A program made the position numbers and the translations under genes. Below the pieces are notes generated by a model. That model saw only the letters and a list, made by a program, of their open reading frames with translations, was not told where the DNA came from and searched no databases. A stretch of 64,000 nucleotides of DNA. It comes from Flavobacterium saliperosum (GTDB lineage Bacteria; Bacteroidota; Bacteroidia; Flavobacteriales; Flavobacteriaceae). The number at the start of each line of letters is the position of its first letter. Within the stretch, counting starts at the first letter, position 1. This document shows, piece after piece, positions 27,123 through 35,807 of this stretch. The stretch spans positions 98,375-162,374 of the forward strand of contig NZ_FMTY01000006.1 in assembly GCF_900100625.1 (NCBI RefSeq), read 5' to 3'.

Positions 27123-27318
27123 CAGATGGCTGGCACTAATAAATATTCCCATACAAATGGGGGCCATTATTTTTATCTTTGCCTGGATAGGAACGTGGCT
27201 GGATGAAAACCATCCCAATCCAAAAATCTACTACAATAAGGTTTTAATTGTCGTGGGTGTTTTTTTAGCACTGTACAATGTCATCCGACAAGTAAACGAA
27301 ATGAATAAAAATGAATAA
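27094..27318 (+). CDS. atpZ: AtpZ/AtpI-like F1Fo ATP synthase accessory protein
   Basis: A 74-residue protein with two membrane helices, starting MEDPKKKAPNRWLALINIPIQMG and containing GTWLDENHPNP between the helices. This matches the AtpZ (putative F0F1-ATPase subunit) family, implicated in assembly or Mg/Ca transport at the head of atp operons. It starts inside the bactofilin gene (29-base overlap) and overlaps the next gene by 8 bases. Confidence 0.8.
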   Translation: MEDPKKKAPNRWLALINIPIQMGAIIFIFAWIGTWLDENHPNPKIYYNKVLIVVGVFLALYNVIRQVNEMNKNE

Positions 27319-27748
27319 AGAACGACTGCAAACTTTTTTAGCGGCATTTTCGATTGCCATAACGGCATATAGTGTCAACAAGGGCATTTCTTTGTTGCCG
27401 GAACTGCTCCAGTCGTATAATGATTTTCGTTATTCGCTGGAAAGCTTATACCTCGTTTTTTTTGCCTTTACCATCGTTATCCTTGCGATTCTTTTAAAAG
27501 TGAAAGATAAAAATCTTGACTATGTAGGCATGACTTTTTTATTAATCACTTCCGTGAAAATGGGGCTGTCTTTTTTTATAGGACGGGGCATAGTGTCGGG
27601 GACAAACCCAAACCTGGTTGAAAAAATAAATTTTTTTGTGATTTTTATTCTTTTTTTGGCAATAGAAACCGTCATAACCATACGATTATTAAATAAAGGA
27701 AACGGATTGGATAAACAAAACATAAATTCCACTAAAAAATATTTCTAA
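27311..27748 (+). CDS. Small membrane protein of the atp operon (AtpI position, DUF6168-like)
   Basis: A 145-residue protein with four predicted membrane helices and a charged C-terminal tail (LLNKGNGLDKQNINSTKKYF). Its size, topology and place between atpZ and atpB are those of AtpI. I believe flavobacterial proteins here are catalogued as DUF6168, but this is from memory. A role in c-ring assembly is inferred from context only. Confidence 0.7.
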   Translation: MNKERLQTFLAAFSIAITAYSVNKGISLLPELLQSYNDFRYSLESLYLVFFAFTIVILAILLKVKDKNLDYVGMTFLLITSVKMGLSFFIGRGIVSGTNPNLVEKINFFVIFILFLAIETVITIRLLNKGNGLDKQNINSTKKYF

Positions 27749-27774
27749 TAGCCTTCCGATATTAATAAAATATT

Positions 27775-27782
27775 TACCTTTG
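27775..27782 (+). promoter_or_regulatory. Candidate -7 box of the atpB operon (TACCTTTG)
   Basis: Exact TAnnTTTG match 41 bases before the atpB ATG, in a 75-base gap after the AtpI-like gene. No -33 TTTG is evident. Confidence 0.5.
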
Positions 27783-27823
27783 CACCAAATTTAAGAATCC
27801 TTAAAATTAAGTTAGTAATAGTT

Positions 27824-28972
27824 ATGGTGATTTCAAAAAAACCACTCCACTTTATAGTTGCAGCTTTAGTAGCACTTTTACCGTTGGTAAACTTTGCAAA
27901 TCCAACAACGGATACCACTGCGGTTCATGTTGAGGCAGCTGCTGTTTCAGAAGGTCAGCATCACACGGAAGAAGCTCCGAAAGACTTGAAAACGGAAATT
28001 AAAGAGTTTATCAACCATCACTTAATGGATTCTTATGATTTTCATTTGTTTTCCTATAAAGATGATGCGGGTGCGGAACAACACATTGGTTTCCCGTTGC
28101 CGGTAATTTTAATTGATAACGGACTTCAGGTTTTCCTTTCTTCAGAATTTCATCACGGTGAGCATGCTGCAGAAAGCAACGGAAACTATTACCGATTACA
28201 CCACGGAAAAATTTACAAGGTGGCCAATGCTGAAGAGCAGGTTGCCATGGATGAGCACCATCATGCGACAAATGCCAAACCATTGGACTTTTCAATCACC
28301 AAAAACGTCTTCATGATTTTTGTGGTTGGGTTAATCATGTTCTTCCTGTTTACCAATTTGGCGAAATCGTATGCCAAAAACGGCGGAATCGCTTCAGGTG
28401 CCGGTCGTATCTTCGAACCGATCATCCTTTATATCCGTGATGACATTGCTATTCCTAACATCGGAAAGAACTATAAAAAATACATGAGTTATTTATTGAC
28501 CATCTTTTTCTTTATCTGGTTCCTGAATATTTTCGGATTGACGCCGCTGGGAATCAATGTTACAGGAAATATCGCTATAACCGCTTGTTTGGCTATCCTT
28601 ACATATTTGATTACAACCTTTACGGCCAATAAAAATTACTGGGGGCATATTTTCTGGATGCCGGGCGTTCCGACACCAATGAAAATCATTTTGGCTCCAA
28701 TTGAATTGTTGGGTACCATTATCAAACCCTTCTCTTTAATGATTCGTCTTTATGCCAATATGGTGGCGGGACACGTGGTATTGATGAGTATCATCGGATT
28801 GATGTTTATTTTCAAAAACTGGTTGGGAAGCAGCTTGTCTTTCTTCCTGGCTTTTGCTTTATCTTTGTTGGAAATTTTGGTAGCCGCTTTACAGGCTTAT
28901 ATTTTCACCATGTTATCTGCGCTTTATTTCGGTGCGGCCAATGAGGAACATCACCATGATGATCATCATTAA
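27824..28972 (+). CDS. atpB: ATP synthase Fo subunit a
   Basis: A 382-residue subunit a, longer than the ~270 of E. coli. It has a signal-peptide-like N-terminus (IVAALVALLPLVNFANP) and a His-rich periplasmic extension up to about residue 160 (HHTEEAPK, EHHHATNAK), as in other Bacteroidota. The membrane core follows, with the essential Arg in FSLMIRLYANMVAGHVV and the terminal LLEILVAALQAYIFTMLSALYFG. It forms the proton half-channels against the c-ring. The C-terminus is also His-rich (EEHHHDDHH). Confidence 0.95.
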   Translation: MVISKKPLHFIVAALVALLPLVNFANPTTDTTAVHVEAAAVSEGQHHTEEAPKDLKTEIKEFINHHLMDSYDFHLFSYKDDAGAEQHIGFPLPVILIDNGLQVFLSSEFHHGEHAAESNGNYYRLHHGKIYKVANAEEQVAMDEHHHATNAKPLDFSITKNVFMIFVVGLIMFFLFTNLAKSYAKNGGIASGAGRIFEPIILYIRDDIAIPNIGKNYKKYMSYLLTIFFFIWFLNIFGLTPLGINVTGNIAITACLAILTYLITTFTANKNYWGHIFWMPGVPTPMKIILAPIELLGTIIKPFSLMIRLYANMVAGHVVLMSIIGLMFIFKNWLGSSLSFFLAFALSLLEILVAALQAYIFTMLSALYFGAANEEHHHDDHH

Positions 28973-29005
28973 TAAATTGAATGTTTAATTAAATATATAT
29001 ACATT

Positions 29006-29197
29006 ATGCAAATTCCAACTATTGTAGGTGCTGGTTTAATCGTAATCGGAGCAGGTTTAGGTATCGGTAAAATTGGTGGTTCAGCAATGGACGCTATTGC
29101 TCGTCAGCCAGAAGCTTCAGGAAAAATCCAAACAGCCATGCTTATCGCAGCTGCACTTATTGAAGGTATTGGTTTCGCAGCGTTATTCGCAGCTTAA
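29006..29197 (+). CDS. atpE: ATP synthase Fo subunit c
   Basis: A 63-residue proteolipid with two membrane helices joined by the polar loop ARQPEASGK. Helix one carries the GxGxGxG packing motif (GAGLGIGKIGG). The ion-binding carboxylate is Glu53 in LIEGIGF. The Ser/Thr that follows the carboxylate in sodium-binding rings is absent, so proton coupling is inferred. Immediately followed by a hairpin before atpF. Confidence 0.95.
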   Translation: MQIPTIVGAGLIVIGAGLGIGKIGGSAMDAIARQPEASGKIQTAMLIAAALIEGIGFAALFAA

Positions 29198-29210
29198 TCA
29201 AAAAATGCAG

Positions 29211-29243
29211 ACAACAGTTGTGACGGTTGGTTACAACTGTTGT
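29211..29243 (+). terminator. Hairpin between atpE and atpF (possible attenuator)
   Basis: Perfect 11-bp stem ACAACAGTTGT / ACAACTGTTGT, 11-base loop, then TTTTTAAA. It has the form of an intrinsic terminator yet lies inside the ATP synthase operon, so it may attenuate transcription or stabilise the upstream mRNA. Confidence 0.6.
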
Positions 29244-29285
29244 TTTTAAAAAATTAAAAGTATTCTAAATTAGAATTTTTATATA

Positions 29286-29786
29286 ATGGAAAAGTTACTA
29301 GAACAATTTTCGCTCGGTTTGTTTTTTTGGCAATTTTTGCTTTTCGTAGGATTAATTCTTTTACTTAAGAAATTTGCTTGGAAACCAATTCTTGATGCGG
29401 TTAACGAAAGAGAAGAAGGAATTAAGGAGGCGTTGCTTTCAGCTGAGAATGCTAAGAAAGAAATGATGAACCTTAAGGCAGATAACCAAAAGTTATTGGA
29501 TCAGGCTCGTGCAGAAAGGGACACCATGATTAAGGAAGCGCGCGAAATCAAAGAAAAAATGATTGCTGATGCAAAATCGGAAGCTCAGGTTCAGGGAGCT
29601 AAAATGATTGAGCAGGCAAAAGCGTCTATCGAAAGCGAGAAAAACGCTGCTTTGGCTGAATTGAAAAGTCAGGTATCGGGTCTTTCTGTAGAGATTGCTG
29701 AAAAATTATTAAAAGCAGAACTTTCTAACAAAGAATCCCAATCGGCTTTGGTTGAGAAAATGTTAGGTGAAGTTAAATTAAATTAA
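29286..29786 (+). CDS. atpF: ATP synthase Fo subunit b
   Basis: A 166-residue peripheral-stalk subunit: one N-terminal membrane helix (FFWQFLLFVGLILLLKKF) followed by KPILDAVNEREEGIKEAL and a long charged coiled coil rich in Ala, Lys and Glu. It dimerises and links subunit a to delta/F1. It lies 6 bases upstream of atpH. Confidence 0.93.
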   Translation: MEKLLEQFSLGLFFWQFLLFVGLILLLKKFAWKPILDAVNEREEGIKEALLSAENAKKEMMNLKADNQKLLDQARAERDTMIKEAREIKEKMIADAKSEAQVQGAKMIEQAKASIESEKNAALAELKSQVSGLSVEIAEKLLKAELSNKESQSALVEKMLGEVKLN

Positions 29787-29792
29787 TCGTAT

Positions 29793-30320
29793 ATGTCAAG
29801 AGCAGCGATTAGATATGCAAAAGCAATTTTAGATATTGCCAACTCTAACGGGAAAGCAACCAACGTTAACGAAGACATGAAGTCTATCGTTACGGCTGTT
29901 GTGGAAAGTGCGGAGTTAAAGGAGTTTTTATCGAACCCAACAGTAAAGGGTGACGTAAAAGTGGCGGCATTATCAGAAGTATTTGCTTCTGTTCAAAACG
30001 AAACAAAAAGTTTGTTCCGATTGTTATTGGAAAACAAAAGATTTGAGATTTTACCTGCCGTAGCGTCTCAGTACAATCTGTTGTTTGACGAGTTAAACGG
30101 TGTGGAAGTGGCAAAAGTGACTACTGCTTTTCCCATCACTCCGGAATTGGAAGCAAAAGTATTGGCGAAAATCAAAGAATTTTCAAATAAGTCGGTTACA
30201 ATTAATAATATTGTAGATGAGTCAATCATCGGAGGATTTATTTTAAGAATCGGCGACAAGCAGTACAACGCTTCTGTGGCAAACAGTTTGCAAACATTAA
30301 AAAGAGAACTTTTAAATTAG
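29793..30320 (+). CDS. atpH: ATP synthase F1 subunit delta
   Basis: A 175-residue OSCP/delta subunit that caps F1 and binds the b stalk. It opens with SRAAIRYAKAILDIA and closes with the family signature IVDESIIGGFILRIGDKQYNASVANSLQTLKREL. Length is normal. Between atpF and atpA in the usual order. Confidence 0.93.
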   Translation: MSRAAIRYAKAILDIANSNGKATNVNEDMKSIVTAVVESAELKEFLSNPTVKGDVKVAALSEVFASVQNETKSLFRLLLENKRFEILPAVASQYNLLFDELNGVEVAKVTTAFPITPELEAKVLAKIKEFSNKSVTINNIVDESIIGGFILRIGDKQYNASVANSLQTLKRELLN

Positions 30321-30359
30321 TATTTACCACACTGAAAGGTGTTTAAATTATAAATCATA

Positions 30360-31934
30360 ATGGCAGAAATTAAAGCTGCTGAAATTTCAGCAATATTAAA
30401 GAAACAATTATCTGGTTTTGAATCAGGTGCTACTTTAGAAGAAGTGGGAACAGTTCTTCAGGTAGGAGACGGTATCGCTCGTGTTTACGGGTTGTCTAAT
30501 GCACAATACGGTGAGTTAGTACAATTCGACAACGGGTTGGAAGCTATTGTATTGAATCTTGAGGAAGACAACGTAGGGGTGGTATTATTAGGGCCATCTA
30601 CCGGAATCAGAGAAGGTTCAACAGTAAAAAGAACTCAGCGTATCGCTTCTTTAAAAGTTGGTGAGCAAATGGTTGGTCGTGTTGTGGATACATTGGGTAA
30701 CCCAATCGACGGTAAAGGGCCAATCGGTGGTGACCTTTACGAAATGCCATTGGAAAGAAAAGCTCCTGGAGTTATCTTCCGTCAGCCGGTAACAGAACCA
30801 TTACAAACGGGTATCAAATCGATTGATGCGATGATTCCTGTAGGTCGTGGACAACGTGAGTTGGTTATTGGTGACCGTCAGACTGGTAAAACTACAGTAT
30901 GTATCGATACCATTTTGAATCAAAAAGAATTTTACGATGCTGGTAAACCAGTATTCTGTATCTATGTTGCCGTAGGACAAAAAGCGTCTACAGTAGCAGG
31001 TATTGCAAAAACATTAGAAGAAAAAGGCGCCATGGCGTATACGGTTATCGTAGCAGCTAACGCTTCTGACCCTGCTCCAATGCAGGTATATGCTCCATTC
31101 GCTGGTGCAGCTATCGGAGAGTACTTCCGTGATACCGGTCGTCCGGCTTTGATTATCTATGATGATTTATCAAAACAAGCGGTGGCGTATCGTGAGGTGT
31201 CTTTGTTGTTAAGAAGACCACCGGGACGTGAGGCATATCCTGGAGACGTATTCTACCTTCACTCTCGTTTATTAGAGCGTGCAGCGAAAGTAATTGCGGA
31301 TGACAGTATCGCTAAAAACATGAATGACTTACCGGATTCGTTAAGACCAATTGTTAAAGGTGGTGGTTCGTTAACAGCGTTACCAATCATCGAAACACAA
31401 GCGGGTGACGTTTCTGCTTATATCCCAACCAACGTAATTTCGATTACAGACGGTCAGATCTTCCTGGATGGTGATTTATTCAACTCTGGGGTGCGTCCGG
31501 CAATTAACGTAGGTATTTCGGTATCGCGTGTTGGAGGTAATGCTCAAATCAAATCCATGAAAAAAGTATCAGGTACCTTGAAATTAGACCAGGCGCAATT
31601 CCGTGAATTGGAAGCGTTTGCTAAATTCGGTTCTGATTTGGATGCGGTTACTTTAAATGTAATCGAAAAAGGTAAACGTAACGTTGAAATCCTAAAACAA
31701 GCGGTAAATACTCCGTTTACAGTGGAAGAGCAGGTTGCGATTATCTATGCAGGAACGAAAAACTTACTAAGAAACGTTCCTGTAAACAAAGTAAAAGAAT
31801 TTGAAAAAGATTTCTTGGAATATATGAACGCGAAACACAGAGATGTGTTGGACGCTTTAAAAGCCGGTAAATTCGACGATAATATCACGGATGTATTAGA
31901 GAAAGCGGCAAAAGAGATTTCTGCAAAATATTAA
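30360..31934 (+). CDS. atpA: ATP synthase F1 subunit alpha
   Basis: A 524-residue alpha subunit carrying the non-catalytic nucleotide site. Walker A is GDRQTGKT (171-178) and Walker B lies in [17 protein letters not shown]. The signature [17 protein letters not shown] is present. N-terminal beta-barrel, central nucleotide domain and C-terminal helical bundle are all intact. Followed by an 84-base gap containing an inverted repeat before atpG. Confidence 0.97.
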   Translation: MAEIKAAEISAILKKQLSGFESGATLEEVGTVLQVGDGIARVYGLSNAQYGELVQFDNGLEAIVLNLEEDNVGVVLLGPSTGIREGSTVKRTQRIASLKVGEQMVGRVVDTLGNPIDGKGPIGGDLYEMPLERKAPGVIFRQPVTEPLQTGIKSIDAMIPVGRGQRELVIGDRQTGKTTVCIDTILNQKEFYDAGKPVFCIYVAVGQKASTVAGIAKTLEEKGAMAYTVIVAANASDPAPMQVYAPFAGAAIGEYFRDTGRPALIIYDDLSKQAVAYREVSLLLRRPPGREAYPGDVFYLHSRLLERAAKVIADDSIAKNMNDLPDSLRPIVKGGGSLTALPIIETQAGDVSAYIPTNVISITDGQIFLDGDLFNSGVRPAINVGISVSRVGGNAQIKSMKKVSGTLKLDQAQFRELEAFAKFGSDLDAVTLNVIEKGKRNVEILKQAVNTPFTVEEQVAIIYAGTKNLLRNVPVNKVKEFEKDFLEYMNAKHRDVLDALKAGKFDDNITDVLEKAAKEISAKY

Positions 31935-31947
31935 TAATTAAGGGAAT

Positions 31948-32010
31948 AGGAGTTAGTGGTTAGTAATTAGTCTAAATCACTAACTCCTGACTCCTAATTC
32001 CTAATTACTA
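31948..32010. repeat. Inverted, word-repeat intergenic element within the atp operon
   Basis: Two interleaved inverted pairs: AGGAGTTAGTG (31948-31958) with CACTAACTCCT (31978-31988), and TAGTAATTAG (31961-31970) with CTAATTACTA (32001-32010). The words TTAG/AGGAG recur throughout. It resembles a short intergenic repeat I remember from many Flavobacterium genomes. It is transcribed between atpA and atpG. Confidence 0.65.
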
Positions 32011-32018
32011 GAATAACA

Positions 32019-32879
32019 ATGGCAAACTTAAAGGAAATACGTAACAGGATTACTTCCGTTTCATCCACGATGCAGATTACGTCGGCGATGAAAATGGTAT
32101 CTGCAGCAAAGCTGAAAAAAGCACAGGATGCGATTACAGCGATGCGCCCTTATGCCGAAAAACTAACCGAATTGATTCAGAACCTTAGTGCTTCTTTGGA
32201 AGGTGATTTCGCCGGACAATATACAGACCAACGCGAGGTAAAAAAAGTATTATTGGTTGTAGTGACATCAAACAGAGGTTTGTGTGGTGCTTTCAACGCA
32301 AACATACTGAAACAGGTTAGAAATCTTTCCGAAACCACTTATGCAGGAAAACAGGTAGGTGTTTTTGCTATCGGTAAAAAAGCACACGATGCTTTGGTTA
32401 AAACGAATTACGTGGTAGCCAACCGTAGCGATATTTTTGATGACTTAACATTTGATAACGCTGCACATATCGCAGAATCGTTAACCCATTTATTTGTGGC
32501 CGGCGAATACGATAAAATTGAATTGGTGTACAACCAGTTTAAAAATGCCGCTACGCAAATTGTAGTTACCGAGCAATTCTTACCTTTGGCACCAATTGAA
32601 AGTAAAGCGGTTACCACTTCCGATTATATCTTTGAACCTTCGAAAGAAGAAATCGTATTGACTTTAATTCCAAAGTCGTTGAAAACACAATTGTACAAAG
32701 CGGTAAGAGATTCTTTCGCAGCGGAACACGGTGCGCGTATGACAGCGATGCATAAGGCTACCGATAATGCTACCGAATTGAGAAATCAATTAAAATTAAC
32801 GTACAATAAAGCCCGTCAGGCTGCCATTACCAATGAAATTCTTGAGATTGTGGGTGGTGCGGAAGCGTTGAACAATTAA
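32019..32879 (+). CDS. atpG: ATP synthase F1 subunit gamma
   Basis: A 286-residue central-stalk subunit. The N-terminal coiled-coil helix has IRNRITSVSSTMQITSAMKMVSAAKLKKAQ and the C-terminal one MTAMHKATDNATELRNQLKLTYNKARQ with ITNEILEIVGGAEA, both family signatures. The central Rossmann-like domain includes VVTSNRGLCGAFN. Last gene of the operon here; genes for beta and epsilon (atpD, atpC) are not in the window. Followed by a strong terminator. Confidence 0.95.
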   Translation: MANLKEIRNRITSVSSTMQITSAMKMVSAAKLKKAQDAITAMRPYAEKLTELIQNLSASLEGDFAGQYTDQREVKKVLLVVVTSNRGLCGAFNANILKQVRNLSETTYAGKQVGVFAIGKKAHDALVKTNYVVANRSDIFDDLTFDNAAHIAESLTHLFVAGEYDKIELVYNQFKNAATQIVVTEQFLPLAPIESKAVTTSDYIFEPSKEEIVLTLIPKSLKTQLYKAVRDSFAAEHGARMTAMHKATDNATELRNQLKLTYNKARQAAITNEILEIVGGAEALNN

Positions 32880-32901
32880 GAATAATTTTTTTGAAATATA
32901 T

Positions 32902-32929
32902 AAAAGGACCAACGCTAGTTGGTCCTTTT
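32902..32929 (+). terminator. Intrinsic terminator of the atp operon
   Basis: Perfect 12-bp stem (AAAAGGACCAAC / GTTGGTCCTTTT, loop GCTA) followed by T tract, 22 bases after atpG. Confidence 0.88.
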
Positions 32930-32981
32930 TTTATTAACTTTACATAAGATATTGATTGTTAGTGAATTACAAAAATAAAGT

Positions 32982-33110
32982 TTAACTTTTGTTTTTGCTG
33001 GCAAATGCGTTAGGATGCTTATTTAGAATATAAATAGCACCTTCATCCTTATGGTATTCAAGAATAATCCCCAGGTTTTTGTTATAATTCTTGATTTGGA
33101 GTAATTCACT
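32982..33110 (-). pseudogene. Possible remnant of a protein gene without start codon
   Basis: On the - strand, 42 sense codons run from just after an in-frame TAA at 33113 to a TAA at 32984 and spell a protein-like sequence including YNKNLGIILEYHKDEGAIY and LNKHPNAFASKNK. There is no ATG, GTG or TTG in frame, so it cannot be an intact gene. It may be the C-terminal remnant of a lost gene. Family not recognised. Confidence 0.3.
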
Positions 33111-33123
33111 TTAAAAGAAAGAA

Positions 33124-33618
33124 ATGAAAGCAATTCTATTATTTATGACGATTCTGTTTTTTTTCCAAGGTTGCACAAAACAAGAAATCGAGCCGGGCAA
33201 CAGGGAGGCCGAAAACGGTAAACTGCTGAACGAATTTCCGGTAACAATTAAAAGCGCCTACTTCGAAGGTTGGATTTCAGGTGTTCAGGGCGGTGGGTCC
33301 GGCATGGATTTTTTCATCGAATTGGGTGAACCCCTTCCAAAAGGAGTTTTTTTGAAAAATGTGCTTTTCAGAGATACTAAAGCAGCCGTTTTCCCCCTAA
33401 CCGAATTGCTTTTTGTGGCAAGACTTTCTGGCGAAATCAATTCCGGAGAGGGTATTCCAATGGATTATGACACCTTTCGGGTTGTTGCTAATGCAATTCC
33501 TTCCACGTCTCCCATTAAAGACGATCAGGCCCTATTGGAGTATGTTAACAATGGGGAAGTATTTTGGCATCTGATTCCAAATGTTAAAGAACAGGAACCG
33601 GATTTTTATCCGGAGTGA
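33124..33618 (+). CDS. Lipoprotein with YFEGWxSGVxGGG motif, paralogue of 36286-36732
   Basis: A 164-residue lipoprotein: signal peptide MKAILLFMTILFFFQGC with Cys17. The mature part has SAYFEGWISGVQGGGSGMDF, followed by KGVFLKNVLFRD and an acidic C-terminus. The protein at 36286-36732 shares the same layout and motif, pointing to a duplication. No annotated domain recognised. Beta-rich and small, presumably on the periplasmic or outer face of the outer membrane. No convincing promoter motif was found upstream. Confidence 0.75.
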   Translation: MKAILLFMTILFFFQGCTKQEIEPGNREAENGKLLNEFPVTIKSAYFEGWISGVQGGGSGMDFFIELGEPLPKGVFLKNVLFRDTKAAVFPLTELLFVARLSGEINSGEGIPMDYDTFRVVANAIPSTSPIKDDQALLEYVNNGEVFWHLIPNVKEQEPDFYPE

Positions 33619-33660
33619 AGGAAGTGTTTTGTCTTATAATCCCTTTTTCAAGGGTACACA

Positions 33661-35745
33661 TTATTTGTTTAAATGATACAACAGGAAACTGAAATATTCC
33701 GATTGTGATTCGATGCGTCCGTCGTAGGTCTGCCCCCTTCCGTTGTGCCCTGCTTTTTTAAGGACATTAATGTAAACCGGATTTTTCTGAGTTGCCCTGT
33801 TTTGAAGTTTTGCCGCGAATTTATACGATTGGAACGGAGTCACCCTGTCATCATTTTCACCCGCGAGTATGAGTGTTGTCGGATAATTTACATCTTCCTT
33901 AATGTTGTGATAAGGGGAATAGGTTAGTAATGCCTCGTATTCGGGCTTGTTATCCGGATTTCCGAATTCGTCCAAATGGTACTGTCCCGTAGTGAATAAG
34001 TTATACTTGGCCATATCAAAAACACCTGCAACAGGAATTGCCACTTTAAACAAATCCGGTCGTTGGGTCATGGCCACACCAACAACGAGTCCGCCGTGAG
34101 AGCCTCCGGAAATACCCAGTTTATTGGGCGATGTGTACTTTTCCCGGATCAGAAATTCTGCCGCATCGATAAAATCATTAAACCCGTTTATTTTCTTAAT
34201 TCCTTTTCCATCCTTGTGCCAGTTGATCCCTTTTTCACCGCCTCCGCGAATTTCCGCAAAAGCATAGATTCCCCCTTTTCCCAAAAAATAGAGCAGCCCG
34301 GATTCAAAATCAGGCGAACTGATATTTCCAAAACCTCCATAAGCTTCGAGCAGTGTCGGGTTATTGCTGTCTAAAGGAATTCCTTTTTTATATACGATAG
34401 AAATGGGCACGTCTTTTCCGTCCCTGCTTTTAAAAGTAAGCGATTTTGTCTCAAAATAATTTAACGGAAAAATGGTGGGCTTGGGTTTTATGAAATCATT
34501 ATAAAACGGATTGGCTTCTCCCGTAAGCAAATTGATGGTGTAATTCTGGTTCGGAAGTGTTCGCGAAAAAAAAGAAACGTACAGGTTTTTGGTTTCCGGA
34601 TCATAAAATTTGAATCGGAAATCAACTCCGCCTGGAACCTCAATTCGCTTCAAAAAAGCGCCTGAATTTTCATAAACAATCAGGTAATTCTTTCCTAGCG
34701 TTTTGTATTTGCATACGATGTAATCGTCAAGAAAATAATGACCAACCAACAAATGGTTGTAAATCTGAGGGATAACAACGGTTTCGTCTTTGGGGTTGTT
34801 AATGTCCATAGACCGTATTTCACCCCAATCGTATTTCCCGGAAGAAAAATAGACCCTGTTGTTGCGGTAACTGATGAATTCGAAATTCTGGCTTTTGTCT
34901 TCGATAAATTTTTCAAGTTTAAACGGGAACACTTTCAAAGAAGCGGAATAGTATTTTTTTAAAGTCTCTTCTTTATTCTTTTCCACAACGAAAAGCCGTC
35001 CCCGTGAAGTGAAAAAGGAAAACGTTGTTTCGCTTTTCGAGGTGTCAAAAACCAAAACGTCTTTATCCTGACTTTCTCCCATTTTGTGATAATACAACTG
35101 ATAGGTGGAATCCTTGGCAAAGACTTCCGTATTGCTGTTTTTTTTGTAAAATACGCCATCATCCTCATTCCATTCCACATTGGAATATTTTATGTTTTTA
35201 AGAATGTCCAACGGATTGGTGCCGGTAGTAAGGTTGTAGAAACGCACCTCATTTTTGTCGCTGCCGTTAATGTTGAATTTGGTAGCCAGATATTTGGAGT
35301 TTTTGGAAGGATAATAGCCATTTATGAAAACAGTAGGATCGTTGTATATTTTATAGGAATTGACAATCTCTGTCGGAAAGTCATTGAGGGACTTTCTGTA
35401 CGTCAGATAAGCAGGGGTCGTATTGTCTTTACGGTACATTTTATAAAAGTACTTCCCTTTCTTATCCGGTAAGGTCGCGGCCGTTAATCGGTCGTATTCC
35501 CTGATCTTGACGGCAATCGATTTTGCCAGATTGATTTCTTCCAGGTGTGCTTTTGTGTTTTTATTCTGAGTGTCAACCCAATTTACCACATCTTCTGATT
35601 TTGTGTTTTCCAGCCAGGCATAATCATCAATTAGCGTAATGCCGTGTTTGGTAAATGGGGACGGATTTTTTTTGGTTGTCATCGTACTTTGTGAAAAAAC
35701 GAAAACAGTAAAAAGCAGACAATAAAAAACAGTAATTTTTTTCAT
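33661..35745 (-). CDS. Prolyl oligopeptidase family serine peptidase (S9A)
   Basis: A 694-residue secreted or periplasmic peptidase with signal peptide MKKITVFYCLLFTVFVFSQS. Residues ~25-420 form the seven-bladed beta-propeller, including DDYAWLENTKSEDVVNWV at its start, which is typical for POP. The C-terminal alpha/beta hydrolase domain has the nucleophile Ser in LGISGGSHGGLVVGV, the Asp in ILAGENDDRVTPFQS and the His in KKAGHNGRG. It should cleave short peptides after Pro. The ATG at 35745 is preferred over one 24 bases upstream because it gives a clean signal peptide. Convergent with the lipoprotein at 33124. Confidence 0.9.
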   Translation of the reverse strand: MKKITVFYCLLFTVFVFSQSTMTTKKNPSPFTKHGITLIDDYAWLENTKSEDVVNWVDTQNKNTKAHLEEINLAKSIAVKIREYDRLTAATLPDKKGKYFYKMYRKDNTTPAYLTYRKSLNDFPTEIVNSYKIYNDPTVFINGYYPSKNSKYLATKFNINGSDKNEVRFYNLTTGTNPLDILKNIKYSNVEWNEDDGVFYKKNSNTEVFAKDSTYQLYYHKMGESQDKDVLVFDTSKSETTFSFFTSRGRLFVVEKNKEETLKKYYSASLKVFPFKLEKFIEDKSQNFEFISYRNNRVYFSSGKYDWGEIRSMDINNPKDETVVIPQIYNHLLVGHYFLDDYIVCKYKTLGKNYLIVYENSGAFLKRIEVPGGVDFRFKFYDPETKNLYVSFFSRTLPNQNYTINLLTGEANPFYNDFIKPKPTIFPLNYFETKSLTFKSRDGKDVPISIVYKKGIPLDSNNPTLLEAYGGFGNISSPDFESGLLYFLGKGGIYAFAEIRGGGEKGINWHKDGKGIKKINGFNDFIDAAEFLIREKYTSPNKLGISGGSHGGLVVGVAMTQRPDLFKVAIPVAGVFDMAKYNLFTTGQYHLDEFGNPDNKPEYEALLTYSPYHNIKEDVNYPTTLILAGENDDRVTPFQSYKFAAKLQNRATQKNPVYINVLKKAGHNGRGQTYDGRIESQSEYFSFLLYHLNK

Positions 35746-35771
35746 TTTAAGGGGGAACTGAAATATCACAA

Positions 35772-35779
35772 CAAATATA
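35772..35779 (-). promoter_or_regulatory. Candidate -7 box for the prolyl oligopeptidase (TATATTTG on - strand)
   Basis: Exact TAnnTTTG on the - strand, 26 bases upstream of the preferred start at 35745. A TTG lies 15 bases further upstream, slightly short of the usual spacing. Confidence 0.45.
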
Positions 35780-35807
35780 GATTATTGATTTTTACAATTT
35801 TATTAAA

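Noticed and set aside
29006..29197. Sodium-binding c subunit
   Set aside because: Glu53 is followed by Gly-Ile-Gly rather than the Ser/Thr of sodium-type rings, so proton coupling is more likely.
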